Shown here: one piece after another, positions 46,147 through 52,827 of the stretch
Layout: each line of letters starts with the position of its first letter
Numbering within the stretch: position 1 is the stretch's first letter
DNA from: Kocuria rosea
GTDB lineage: Bacteria; Actinomycetota; Actinomycetes; Actinomycetales; Micrococcaceae
Direction: 5' to 3'
DNA: 64,000 nucleotides
NCBI RefSeq assembly: GCF_006094695.1
Contig: NZ_CP035103.1
Span: forward strand, 992,001-1,056,000
The notes under the pieces: generated by a model
Database searches by the model: none
Told to the model about the DNA's origin: nothing
Seen by the model: only the letters and a program-made list of their open reading frames with translations
Translations under genes and position numbers: made by a program

Positions 46147-46488
46147 TCAGGCGCCGGGGGAGTCGGGCGTCCACAGGGCGCGGCCCATGTCCACGCGCAC
46201 AAGATGCCGGTCGTCCTCCCGCAGGGGAGTGCCCTCCTCGCGGTACCGGTCCCGGGCCTCGGCCTGCAGGTGGTCGGCGAGGGTGCCCTGCACGGTGACC
46301 ACCCGCCACCACGGGAGGTCCTCGCCGGTGGGGTTGCGGGCCATGAGCGTGCCCACGAGGCGCGCCGAGCGGCACTCCGCGAGCTCCGCGACGTCCCGGT
46401 AGGACAGCACCCGGCCCGGCGGGATGGCGGCCACGACGTCCGCCACGCGCCGGGCCAGGCCGGGGTCCGGCTCGGCGCGCTCGGTCAC
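46147..46488 (-). CDS. Alkyltransferase-like (ATL/MGMT-domain) protein
   Basis: A 113-residue protein of the O6-alkylguanine-DNA alkyltransferase fold. It has VADVVAAIPPGRVLSYRDVAELA, the Arg-finger region and, where MGMT has P-C-H-R-V, it has P-W-W-R-V. Loss of the acceptor Cys is the hallmark of ATLs, which bind O6-alkylguanine and recruit nucleotide-excision repair. The GTG at 46488 overlaps the histidine kinase stop (GTGA), so it is translated as the last gene of that operon. Confidence 0.9.
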   Translation of the reverse strand: MTERAEPDPGLARRVADVVAAIPPGRVLSYRDVAELAECRSARLVGTLMARNPTGEDLPWWRVVTVQGTLADHLQAEARDRYREEGTPLREDDRHLVRVDMGRALWTPDSPGA

Positions 46489-47723
46489 AGGGCTTCCCTG
46501 CGGTCCACCGGCAGGCACACGTCGAGGACCCACTGGCCGTCCGCGGCACCGCTCTCGGCGTGGCCGCCCAGCAGGGAGACGCGTTCCGTGATGCCCCGCA
46601 GGCCGAGTCCCGAGGACATCTCCGAGGAGTGGTCGCCCGTGCGCTGGGTGCTGCGCGGCATGGGGTTCGCCACGCGCAGGCACAGCTCGTGCTCGTCCGC
46701 CGTCACCTCGATCCGGCAGCGGGACCCGGCCGGGGCGTACTTGATGATGTTGGTGACCGCCTCCTGCAGGATGCGGGCGGCCGTGCCGCGCACGGTGGTG
46801 GGCATGGCCTCGAGGTCGCCCGTGATGACCACCTCCGGCTCGAAGCGCAGGTCCCGCAGACTCGCCGCGAGGGACGTGACCACGTGCTCCAGACTGCCGA
46901 TGGACAGGCCGGCGCCCGTGACGTCCCGCGGGTGCTCGCCCTCGTTCTCGTTGCGCAGCAGCCGGAGCATGACCCGCAGCTCGTGCAGCGCAGAGCGGGC
47001 GGCGCCCTCCACGGTCTCGAGGACCTGGTGCAGCTCACCGACGTCCCCGGAGCGGCGCCGGCTCATGGTCTGCATCGTGATGAGGGTGAGCTCGTGGGCG
47101 ACGACGTCGTGCAGATCGCGGGCCAGGGCCTGCCGCTCGTCCTCCCGGAGCCGCTCGTTGAGGATCTCGAGGTCCCGCACTCGCTGCTCGCTGCGGCGGC
47201 GCTGCTGGGCGAAGTAGCGCACGGCCCCTCCGACGAGGGTCACGACGAGCAGAGGAATGAGCAGATTCCAGAAGACGCTTCCGTCGAACCCTCCCTCGCG
47301 GAACGACGCGGCCGCCACGATCCAGGCGAAGTAGACGGAAAGGTGGACTTTGATGAAGCGGTCCGTCGCCGTGGCCAGGACCGACACCGTCACCACGGCC
47401 GCCGCGATGATCGCCGCCCCGTAGTCGTGCAATATCATTGACGACACCAAGCACGCCATCGATGCCAGGGATGCCCAGGTGGATCTCCACGCGACCAGGC
47501 CGATGACGGCGTAGGACAGGATGCTGTCCACGGCGAACATGATCTCCAGCGGCGCGGAACCCTGAAAGTTGCTGAGCAGATGCCGCAGATCGTCCATCAT
47601 GGTCACGAGCGCAAAAAGAACGAGCACCGCGGACAACCACCAGGCCAGGGGCTCGGCGTGGAAGAACGAGGTCTTCCCGGCTGTGCGCGGTGCGCGTTCC
47701 AGAGATGCAGTTACATTAGCCAC
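46485..47723 (-). CDS. Sensor histidine kinase (NarL/DesK-type, six membrane segments)
   Basis: A 412-residue kinase. Six hydrophobic segments occupy about 25-170 (near 27-42, 60-79, 82-98, 101-119, 126-140 and 151-171), with no large extracellular domain. A linker coiled coil (173-198) precedes the HisKA_3 H-box ARDLHDVVAHELTLI with His205. The ATPase domain has the N-box EAVTNIIKYAP and GLGLRGITERVSLLGG. The compact polytopic sensor resembles kinases that read membrane-proximal or peptide signals. The GTG at 47723 is 15 bp after the stop of the small secreted-peptide gene. Its partner is probably the response regulator at 48083. Confidence 0.93.
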   Translation of the reverse strand: MANVTASLERAPRTAGKTSFFHAEPLAWWLSAVLVLFALVTMMDDLRHLLSNFQGSAPLEIMFAVDSILSYAVIGLVAWRSTWASLASMACLVSSMILHDYGAAIIAAAVVTVSVLATATDRFIKVHLSVYFAWIVAAASFREGGFDGSVFWNLLIPLLVVTLVGGAVRYFAQQRRRSEQRVRDLEILNERLREDERQALARDLHDVVAHELTLITMQTMSRRRSGDVGELHQVLETVEGAARSALHELRVMLRLLRNENEGEHPRDVTGAGLSIGSLEHVVTSLAASLRDLRFEPEVVITGDLEAMPTTVRGTAARILQEAVTNIIKYAPAGSRCRIEVTADEHELCLRVANPMPRSTQRTGDHSSEMSSGLGLRGITERVSLLGGHAESGAADGQWVLDVCLPVDRREAL

Positions 47724-47738
47724 ACCTGAAGTGATACA

Positions 47739-47870
47739 TCATCGGCAGATCGCGGGCCACCAACCGCACACAACGTAGCGCGGCGCGGCGTTCGCGGGAG
47801 CGATGGGAACGGCCACCAGGGTGGCGGCGACAAGCGTGGCAGCGATGGCGCTGTGGATCTTCTTCTTCAT
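47739..47870 (-). CDS. Small secreted two-cysteine peptide precursor (putative signal peptide for the adjacent kinase)
   Basis: A 43-codon gene. AGGAG lies 7 nt before the ATG at 47870; the stop ends at 47739. The product has a classical Sec signal: MKKK, a hydrophobic core (about residues 8-24) and ANA at 26-28 as signal-peptidase site. Cleavage would release APRYVVCGWWPAICR, 15 residues with Cys at positions 7 and 14 that could form a disulfide ring of C-GWWPAI-C. The kinase gene starts 15 bp downstream on the same strand, so they are probably one operon. No homologue is known to me; a peptide pheromone, a bacteriocin or a small membrane regulator are alternatives. The coding frame is seen; the function is inferred. 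Confidence 0.72.
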   Translation of the reverse strand: MKKKIHSAIAATLVAATLVAVPIAPANAAPRYVVCGWWPAICR

Positions 47871-48082
47871 GGGGGGCTCCTCGGATCACGAGAGCAGCAC
47901 CGGATCGGGGGGCCGCGGCCGGGGTGGGGGAGGGATCTCCCAGCCGCGAGGGGGGTGTGCTGCTCTGGTAGTTACCATTTTGCCAACGTTAACCGGACTG
48001 ACCTATCGACCTTTGTCCAGACCATTTGTGACTTTTGTCGAATATGACGTGTTGCACTTTGGGGGACATCGAAAAATAGACT
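47871..48082. promoter_or_regulatory. Divergent promoter region between peptide/kinase operon and response regulator
   Basis: About 210 bp. The part 47966-48080 is clearly A+T-richer than its surroundings. It contains a small inverted repeat TGGTA-GT-TACCA (47966-47977), a GTTAAC/AACGTT cluster (47984-47994) and three T-T-T-G-T motifs (48012, 48025, 48034), any of which could bind the response regulator. The plus-strand promoter is described separately; no clear minus-strand promoter was found. Confidence 0.5.
48077..48082 (+). promoter_or_regulatory. Predicted -10 box of the response-regulator gene
   Basis: TAGACT with a TTGCAC (48052-48057) 19 nt upstream. The second GTG of the gene (48089) is 6 nt downstream, the spacing of a leaderless start; the first GTG (48083) touches the box. 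Confidence 0.55.
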
Positions 48083-48772
48083 GTGCGAGTGACTGATTGC
48101 AGAGTGCTTGTCGTGGACGACCAGCCGTTGATGCTGGAGGCCCTGAAGTCCTTCTTCTCGGCCGAGCCCGGTTTCGAGGTGATCGGGACCGCCGCCAACG
48201 GACGCGAGGCCGTGGACCGATGTCTGGCCATCGACCCGGACGTGGTGCTGATGGACATGAAGATGCCCGTGATGGACGGGATCGAGGCCACCCGGGAGAT
48301 CACCTCGCGCAGTCCCCGCTCCAAGGTGCTGGCCCTCACCACGTTCTCCACGCTGGAGTTCGTGGTGCCCGCCCTCCGGGCCGGCGCGGCCGGCTATCTC
48401 GTCAAGGACGCCCGTCCGGACGAGATCATCGACGCCGTGAACCAGGTGCTCAACGACGAGATCGCTCTCTCCCCGGCGATCGCCCGCGCGCTCGCGGACA
48501 ACGTCATCTCCGTGCCGGACCAGCAGCAGCCGGCGCGGTCGGCGGACAGCGGCCTGCGCTCCCTGCTGACCGACCGGGAGATGGAGACCGTGACGCTCCT
48601 GGCGCAAGGGCTGAGCAACCGGGAGATCGCCGAGCAGATGCACGTCTCCGAGGGCAGCGTGAAGGCCTACCTCGGGCGGGTCTGTGAGAAGTTCGGCGTC
48701 CGCGACCGGGTGCAGGCGCTGATCAAGGCGTACCAGAGCGGGCTCGTCGATCCGCAGCTGCGCGATCTCTGA
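48083..48772 (+). CDS. NarL/LuxR-type response regulator
   Basis: A 229-residue two-component regulator. The receiver has Asp12-Asp13 (VLVVDDQP), phospho-acceptor Asp58 (VVLMDMKMPVMDG), Thr (ALTTFS) and Lys (YLVKDARPDE). The C-terminal LuxR helix-turn-helix is LTDREMETVTLLAQGLSNREIAEQMHVSEGSVKAYLGRVCEKFGV. It is divergent from the peptide/histidine-kinase operon and pairs with the HisKA_3-type kinase. Translation may begin at 48089 (VTDCRVLVVDD) on a leaderless mRNA, which would shorten it by two residues. Confidence 0.93.
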   Translation: MRVTDCRVLVVDDQPLMLEALKSFFSAEPGFEVIGTAANGREAVDRCLAIDPDVVLMDMKMPVMDGIEATREITSRSPRSKVLALTTFSTLEFVVPALRAGAAGYLVKDARPDEIIDAVNQVLNDEIALSPAIARALADNVISVPDQQQPARSADSGLRSLLTDREMETVTLLAQGLSNREIAEQMHVSEGSVKAYLGRVCEKFGVRDRVQALIKAYQSGLVDPQLRDL

Positions 48773-48837
48773 GTCTGGGGCCCCGTCTGCAGTCCCGGTC
48801 CGGACGGAAGTCCAGGAAAGTTGTAGACGAAAGTGCA

Positions 48838-48866
48838 TTCATCTGCATTAGCAAACCCGGCATAGT
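48838..48866 (+). promoter_or_regulatory. Candidate promoter of the C-rich structured RNA
   Basis: TTCATC, 17-nt spacer, CATAGT. It overlaps an imperfect repeat with two TGCATT copies (48834, 48844). It would start a transcript near 48873. Weak match, so tentative. Confidence 0.35.
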
Positions 48867-48896
48867 GATCAGTGCGAGCAGAGAAGAAAAGTCGGT

Positions 48897-49151
48897 GGAT
48901 GAGTGAGAGACATCCCTACGGCGCACGGCCCAACCCCCCATGAGGCCGAGCCCCGGACCGGATGGTCCACCGACCTGCTCACGGTAGGGGGCCGCCCCGG
49001 GACAGTCCCCCCTGGACCCGGGATGTGGCCGCGCAAGGCCTGGATCACCTTGCACCCCCCCCTCGGCCGATGGCCCCCTACCGTGCAACATCTGCTCCGC
49101 ATACCTGGCAGACGAGAACGGCCCCACCGGAACCGGTGGGGCCGTTCTCGT
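48897..49151 (+). ncRNA. 6C-type structured RNA (extended)
   Basis: A 255-nt non-coding region ending in a strong terminator. Hairpin 1 (48897-48915): GGATG/CATCC. Hairpin 2 (48926-48948): CGGCC with loop holding six consecutive C, closing GGCCG. Hairpin 3 (48996-49022): CCCGGG, loop again with six C, CCCGGG. Hairpin 4 (49033-49053): GCAAGG/CCTTGC, followed by a run of eight C. A 14-bp long-range stem (48980-48993 with 49072-49085) encloses hairpins 3 and 4. Two hairpins with C6 loops define the actinobacterial 6C RNA of unknown function. This version seems longer. No protein frame is convincing here. Confidence 0.62.
49112..49151 (+). terminator. Terminator of the C-rich RNA
   Basis: A perfect 19-bp stem (ACGAGAACGGCCCCACCGG and complement) with AA between the arms. 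Confidence 0.88.
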
Positions 49152-49216
49152 GCGTCCGGGGCCTCTGCCGGGTCGTTCCGCCGGGCCCGGGGGTCGGAGC
49201 CCTCAGGGTCGTCCGG

Positions 49217-49954
49217 TCACGCCCGCCGGTCCTGCCCCTCCTGAGCGGCGACGCTGTGGCCGAAGAACCAGGTGATGTGCTCCCGCAGTGCGGCGGCGGC
49301 GTCCTCGCCCCGGCGCTCCTGGAAGGCGCGCAGGATTTCTCGGTGCTGCTCCTGCAGGGTGCGGCGCACCTGCGGCCAGTCGTCCAGACCGGCGACGGTC
49401 TCCTGCACGTACCCGATGGTGGCCTGGCGCAGTGAGGTCATGATCGTCTCGACCACCACGTTGCCGGCCAGGGAGGCGAGCAGGATGTGGAACTGCGCGT
49501 CGTGGGCGTGGAAGTGCTCGTCCGGCAGGTCCGGGTCCTCCATGGCGGCCACGAGCTCCGCGGCGCGCCCGAGCACCGCCGCCCGCCACGGGGTCTCCGC
49601 CGCGGCGGCCGCCTCGCGGGCGGACTGGGTCTCGAGCAGCAGCCGGGTCTGCACGAGGTCCCGCACCGGCAGCGACCGGTTGGCCACGTGCATCCGCAGC
49701 GCCCACCCGAGCGCGGCCGAGGGCTCCGCGATGACGATCGCCCCCGCGTTCGGCCCGGACCCGGTCGACGAGCGGACCAGTCCCATGGCGTCGAGGATCC
49801 GGATCGCCTCCCGCACCGAGGCGCGGGAGATGCCGAACTCCTCGGCCAGGTGGCGTTCCCCGGGCAGCTTGTCGCCCACCGAGATCTCGCCCGTGCGCAG
49901 GCGCTCCTCGAGCCAGTCGAGGACGACGGTGTACATGCGTGCGGCTGCGGGCAC
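49217..49954 (-). CDS. lldR: GntR/FadR-family regulator of lactate use
   Basis: A 245-residue regulator: N-terminal winged helix (LRTGEISVGDKLPGERHLAEEFGISRASVREAIRILDAMGLV) and C-terminal all-helical FCD ligand domain with conserved Asp/His positions (EHFHAHDAQFHILLASLAGN). It lies beside the lactate permease and the lutABC operon, and TGGTCNGACCA operators are in their shared promoter region, so lactate-responsive repression is inferred. Start GTG at 49954 follows GAGGAG. A terminator separates it from lctP. Confidence 0.85.
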   Translation of the reverse strand: MPAAARMYTVVLDWLEERLRTGEISVGDKLPGERHLAEEFGISRASVREAIRILDAMGLVRSSTGSGPNAGAIVIAEPSAALGWALRMHVANRSLPVRDLVQTRLLLETQSAREAAAAAETPWRAAVLGRAAELVAAMEDPDLPDEHFHAHDAQFHILLASLAGNVVVETIMTSLRQATIGYVQETVAGLDDWPQVRRTLQEQHREILRAFQERRGEDAAAALREHITWFFGHSVAAQEGQDRRA

Positions 49955-50005
49955 GGGGGGCTCCTCAGAGGGTGGGCGGGACGCGGACCAGTCTAGGGAG
50001 GCGGC

Positions 50006-50041
50006 GGGGCCCCGCCGGACCGATCGGTCCAGCGGGGCCCC
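50006..50041 (-). terminator. Terminator after lctP
   Basis: Outer stem GGGGCCCCGC/GCGGGGCCCC with an inner palindrome GGACCGATCGGTCC, just after the lctP stop. Confidence 0.7.
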
Positions 50042-50053
50042 GGGGCGTTGTGC

Positions 50054-51724
50054 TCAGGAGGTCGGGAGCATCCAGGCCAGCACGTTGGACTGCAGGAACA
50101 CCAGGGTGCACAGCAGCAGGAGCAGGCCGAGGGACCACCAGATGACCGAGCGGAAGATGGCGGACTCCTTGCCCTCCATGCCCACCGCGGTCGCGGCGAT
50201 GGCCAGGGACTGCGGCGAGATCATCTTGCCCACCACGCCGCCGGAGGTGTTCGCCGCCGTCATGAGGTGCGGATCGAGGCCGGTGCCCTCGGCGGCGGTC
50301 TTCTGGAGGTTGGAGAACAGCGCGTTGGCGGAGGTGTCGGAGCCGGTGACCGCGGTGCCCAGCCAGCCGAGCACGGGGGAGAGGAACGCGAAGGCCGCGC
50401 CCAGACCGGCCACCCAGGTGCCGATCGAGATGGTCTGGCCGGACGTGTTCATGACGTAGGCCAGGGAGAGCACGCTCATGATGGTCAGGGCGGAGAAGCG
50501 CATCTTCCAGAACGAGCGCCCGATCTCCGCCACGGCGTTGCCCACCGAGAGCCGGAAGCGGCCGTTGCCGTGGAACACCGAGTAGATGACGGCGACGAGC
50601 AGGCCTGTGATCAGCAGCAGCGTGCCCGGGCTGGAGAGCCACTGGAACTTGTAGATGGTGCTCGTGACCGGCTCGCCGGCTGCGTTGAGGAGGTGTCCGT
50701 GCAGGCCCGGCCAGGGGATGGAGATGTCGGTGGCGGCCAGGGCCCCCGGGATGCTCACGCCGAGGGTCCACAGCTTGGCCAGGCCGAAGACCGCGACCAC
50801 CAGGACGTAGGGCAGCACGGCCATCCACACGCGTGCCGGGGTCAGCCCCTCGGGTGCGGGAGGCTTCTCCACGCCGAGGCGGGTGCGGACGGCGTCGGCG
50901 CCCTTGGGGCGCCAGAAGCGCAGGAGGATCACCGCGGCGGCCAGGCCGGTGAGGGAGGCAACCACGTCGGTGAGCTCGTAGGAGAAGTACGTGGCGCACC
51001 ACCACTGGGCGACCGCGAAGGAGACGCCGATGACCAGCGCGGCCAGCCACGCCTCCTTGAGCCCGCGCACGCCGTCGATGATGAACAGCAGGATGAACGG
51101 CACCATGACCGCGAAGAACGGCGCCTGGTGGCCGACGACCGCGCCGATCCGCGCGGGGTCCAGACCGGTCAGCACGCCGGCGGTGGTGATCGGGATGGCG
51201 ATCGCGCCGAACGCCACGGGCGCGGTGTTGGCGATGAGCACCACGGTGGCCGTCTTCAGGGGCTTGAGCCCCAGCGCCAGGATCATGGTCGCGGTGATCG
51301 CGACGGGCGCGCCGAAGCCGGCGAGGGCCTCGAGCAGGCCGCCGAAGCAGAACGCGATGAGCACGGCCTGGATGCGCAGGTCCCCGCCGCCGATGGTGTC
51401 GAAGATGGTCCGCAGGTCCTCGAAGCGGCCGCTGAGGACGGTCACCTGGTAGAACCACAGCGCCATGACCACGATCCACACGATGGGGAACAGGCCGTAG
51501 ACCGCGCCCTGGGTGGCGGAGAGCAGTGTGAGGGAGAGCGGCATGCCGAAGGCCAGGACGGCGACGACGATCGCCGCCAGCAGCGCGGTGGCGCCCGAGA
51601 CGTGGGCGCGGGCCTTGACGCCCAGCAGCATGACGAAGAACGTGAGCAGAGGGATGGTGCCGACGAGGGCGGAGAGCGCGACGCTCCCGCCGACGGCATC
51701 GGTCATCGCGGTAAAGGTGGTCAC
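50054..51724 (-). CDS. lctP: L-lactate permease
   Basis: A 556-residue membrane protein of the LctP family (lactate:H+ symport), with about twelve to fourteen segments. Diagnostic blocks: SATQGAVYGLFPIVWIVVMALWFYQVTV, FGGLLEALAGFGAPVAITATM, LSPVLGWLGTAVTGSDTSANALFSNLQ and ANTSGGVVGKMISPQSLAIA. The GTG at 51724 has GGGAG 7 nt upstream; the longer frame would read through the operators. Divergent from lutABC. Confidence 0.95.
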   Translation of the reverse strand: MTTFTAMTDAVGGSVALSALVGTIPLLTFFVMLLGVKARAHVSGATALLAAIVVAVLAFGMPLSLTLLSATQGAVYGLFPIVWIVVMALWFYQVTVLSGRFEDLRTIFDTIGGGDLRIQAVLIAFCFGGLLEALAGFGAPVAITATMILALGLKPLKTATVVLIANTAPVAFGAIAIPITTAGVLTGLDPARIGAVVGHQAPFFAVMVPFILLFIIDGVRGLKEAWLAALVIGVSFAVAQWWCATYFSYELTDVVASLTGLAAAVILLRFWRPKGADAVRTRLGVEKPPAPEGLTPARVWMAVLPYVLVVAVFGLAKLWTLGVSIPGALAATDISIPWPGLHGHLLNAAGEPVTSTIYKFQWLSSPGTLLLITGLLVAVIYSVFHGNGRFRLSVGNAVAEIGRSFWKMRFSALTIMSVLSLAYVMNTSGQTISIGTWVAGLGAAFAFLSPVLGWLGTAVTGSDTSANALFSNLQKTAAEGTGLDPHLMTAANTSGGVVGKMISPQSLAIAATAVGMEGKESAIFRSVIWWSLGLLLLLCTLVFLQSNVLAWMLPTS

Positions 51725-51788
51725 TCGGACTCCCAGGGACGGGGACGGACGGAACGGTGCGTGGCCGACGGGGAACGCGTCACGGCTA

Positions 51789-51799
51789 TGGTCGGACCA
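51789..51799. promoter_or_regulatory. LldR/FadR-type operator 1
   Basis: TGGTCGGACCA palindrome, 65 bp upstream of lctP. Confidence 0.75.
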
Positions 51800-51802
51800 C
51801 AA

Positions 51803-51813
51803 TGGTCTGACCA
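51803..51813. promoter_or_regulatory. LldR/FadR-type operator 2
   Basis: TGGTCTGACCA palindrome, 3 bp from operator 1 (14-bp centre spacing). Confidence 0.8.
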
Positions 51814-51911
51814 CGAAGAGTACATGAGCCACGTCACACGGCCAACCGCTCTCCCGAGGTGGCGCGATCGTTGCGCCGGTCGATTGTGTGACGGGGTTCA
51901 CCGGTCTAGCA

Positions 51912-51922
51912 TGGTCAGACCA
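51912..51922. promoter_or_regulatory. LldR/FadR-type operator 3
   Basis: TGGTCAGACCA palindrome, 54 bp before lutA. With operators 1 and 2 it brackets the divergent promoters. Confidence 0.8.
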
Positions 51923-51975
51923 CAGGCGGCCCGGCGTCGTCGTCCCGTCTTCCCGCTCCCGACTCCGGAGGTCGC

Positions 51976-52827
51976 ATGAGAATCGCCCTGTTCGCCACGT
52001 GCATCGTGGACGCGATGTATCCGCGGGTCGCGCTGGCCACCGTGCGGGTGCTCGAGCGGCTCGGCCACGAGGTGGTGTTCCCGCCCGGCCAGGGCTGCTG
52101 CTCCCAGATGCACGTCAACAGCGGCTACTTCGACGACGCCCTGCCCGTGGTCCGCAACCACGTGCAGGCCTTCTCCGCCGTGGACTACGACGTCGCCGTG
52201 GCGCCGTCGGGCTCCTGCGTCGCCTCCCTGGGCCACCAGCAGCCGATGATCGCCCGCGCCGGCGGGGACGAGGCCCTCGCCCAGGAGGCCGCGGCCGTCG
52301 CCGCCACCACCTACGAGCTCTCGCAGCTGCTGACCGACGTGCTCGGCGTCCACGACGCGGCCGCGCAGCTCGGCTCCTGGTTCCCCCACCGGGTGACCTA
52401 CCACCCGTCCTGCCACGGGATGCGGCTGCTGCGCCTGGGGGACCGGCAGAAGGACCTGGTCGCCTCGGTCGGGGACATCGACTTCGTCGAGCTGCCCGAC
52501 GCCGAGGAGTGCTGCGGCTTCGGCGGGACCTTCTCGTTCAAGAACCCGGACGTCTCCGCCGCGATGGCCGAGGAGAAGATCGACAACATCGTCTCGACCG
52601 GGGCCGAGCTGTGCACCGGGGGAGACGCCTCCTGCCTGATGCACCTGGGCGGGGCCATGGCCCGCCGGGACTCCGGACCGGGCACCGTCCACTTCGCCGA
52701 GATCCTCGCGTCCACCCGCGAGAACCCGCTCGAGGTCTCCGGGCCGGTCGAGCTGTCCATCCCGGGGCCGGGGGCGCGCCGCACGGCGTCGTCCTCGGCC
52801 CCCCGCACGACCGGAGGAGCTCGATGA
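51976..52827 (+). CDS. lutA: Lactate utilisation protein A
   Basis: A 283-residue protein with two CCG (heterodisulfide-reductase-like) domains: FPPGQGCCSQMHVNSGY in the first, and YHPSCHGMRLL plus EECCGFGGTFSFKNPDVSAAM in the second. With LutB and LutC it oxidises L-lactate to pyruvate. An Arg-Gly-Pro-rich tail ends the protein. lutB overlaps by 4 bp (ATGA). Confidence 0.94.
   Translation: MRIALFATCIVDAMYPRVALATVRVLERLGHEVVFPPGQGCCSQMHVNSGYFDDALPVVRNHVQAFSAVDYDVAVAPSGSCVASLGHQQPMIARAGGDEALAQEAAAVAATTYELSQLLTDVLGVHDAAAQLGSWFPHRVTYHPSCHGMRLLRLGDRQKDLVASVGDIDFVELPDAEECCGFGGTFSFKNPDVSAAMAEEKIDNIVSTGAELCTGGDASCLMHLGGAMARRDSGPGTVHFAEILASTRENPLEVSGPVELSIPGPGARRTASSSAPRTTGGAR

Noticed and set aside
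47803..48096. 97-codon plus-strand frame over the peptide gene and promoter region
   Set aside because: Its start has no ribosome-binding site, and it crosses the A+T-rich promoter and enters the response-regulator gene; the minus-strand 43-codon gene explains the region better.
48903..49244. Plus-strand frames over the C-rich RNA region
   Set aside because: Translations are Arg/Pro/Gly-rich and cross a perfect terminator; the stems explain the sequence.
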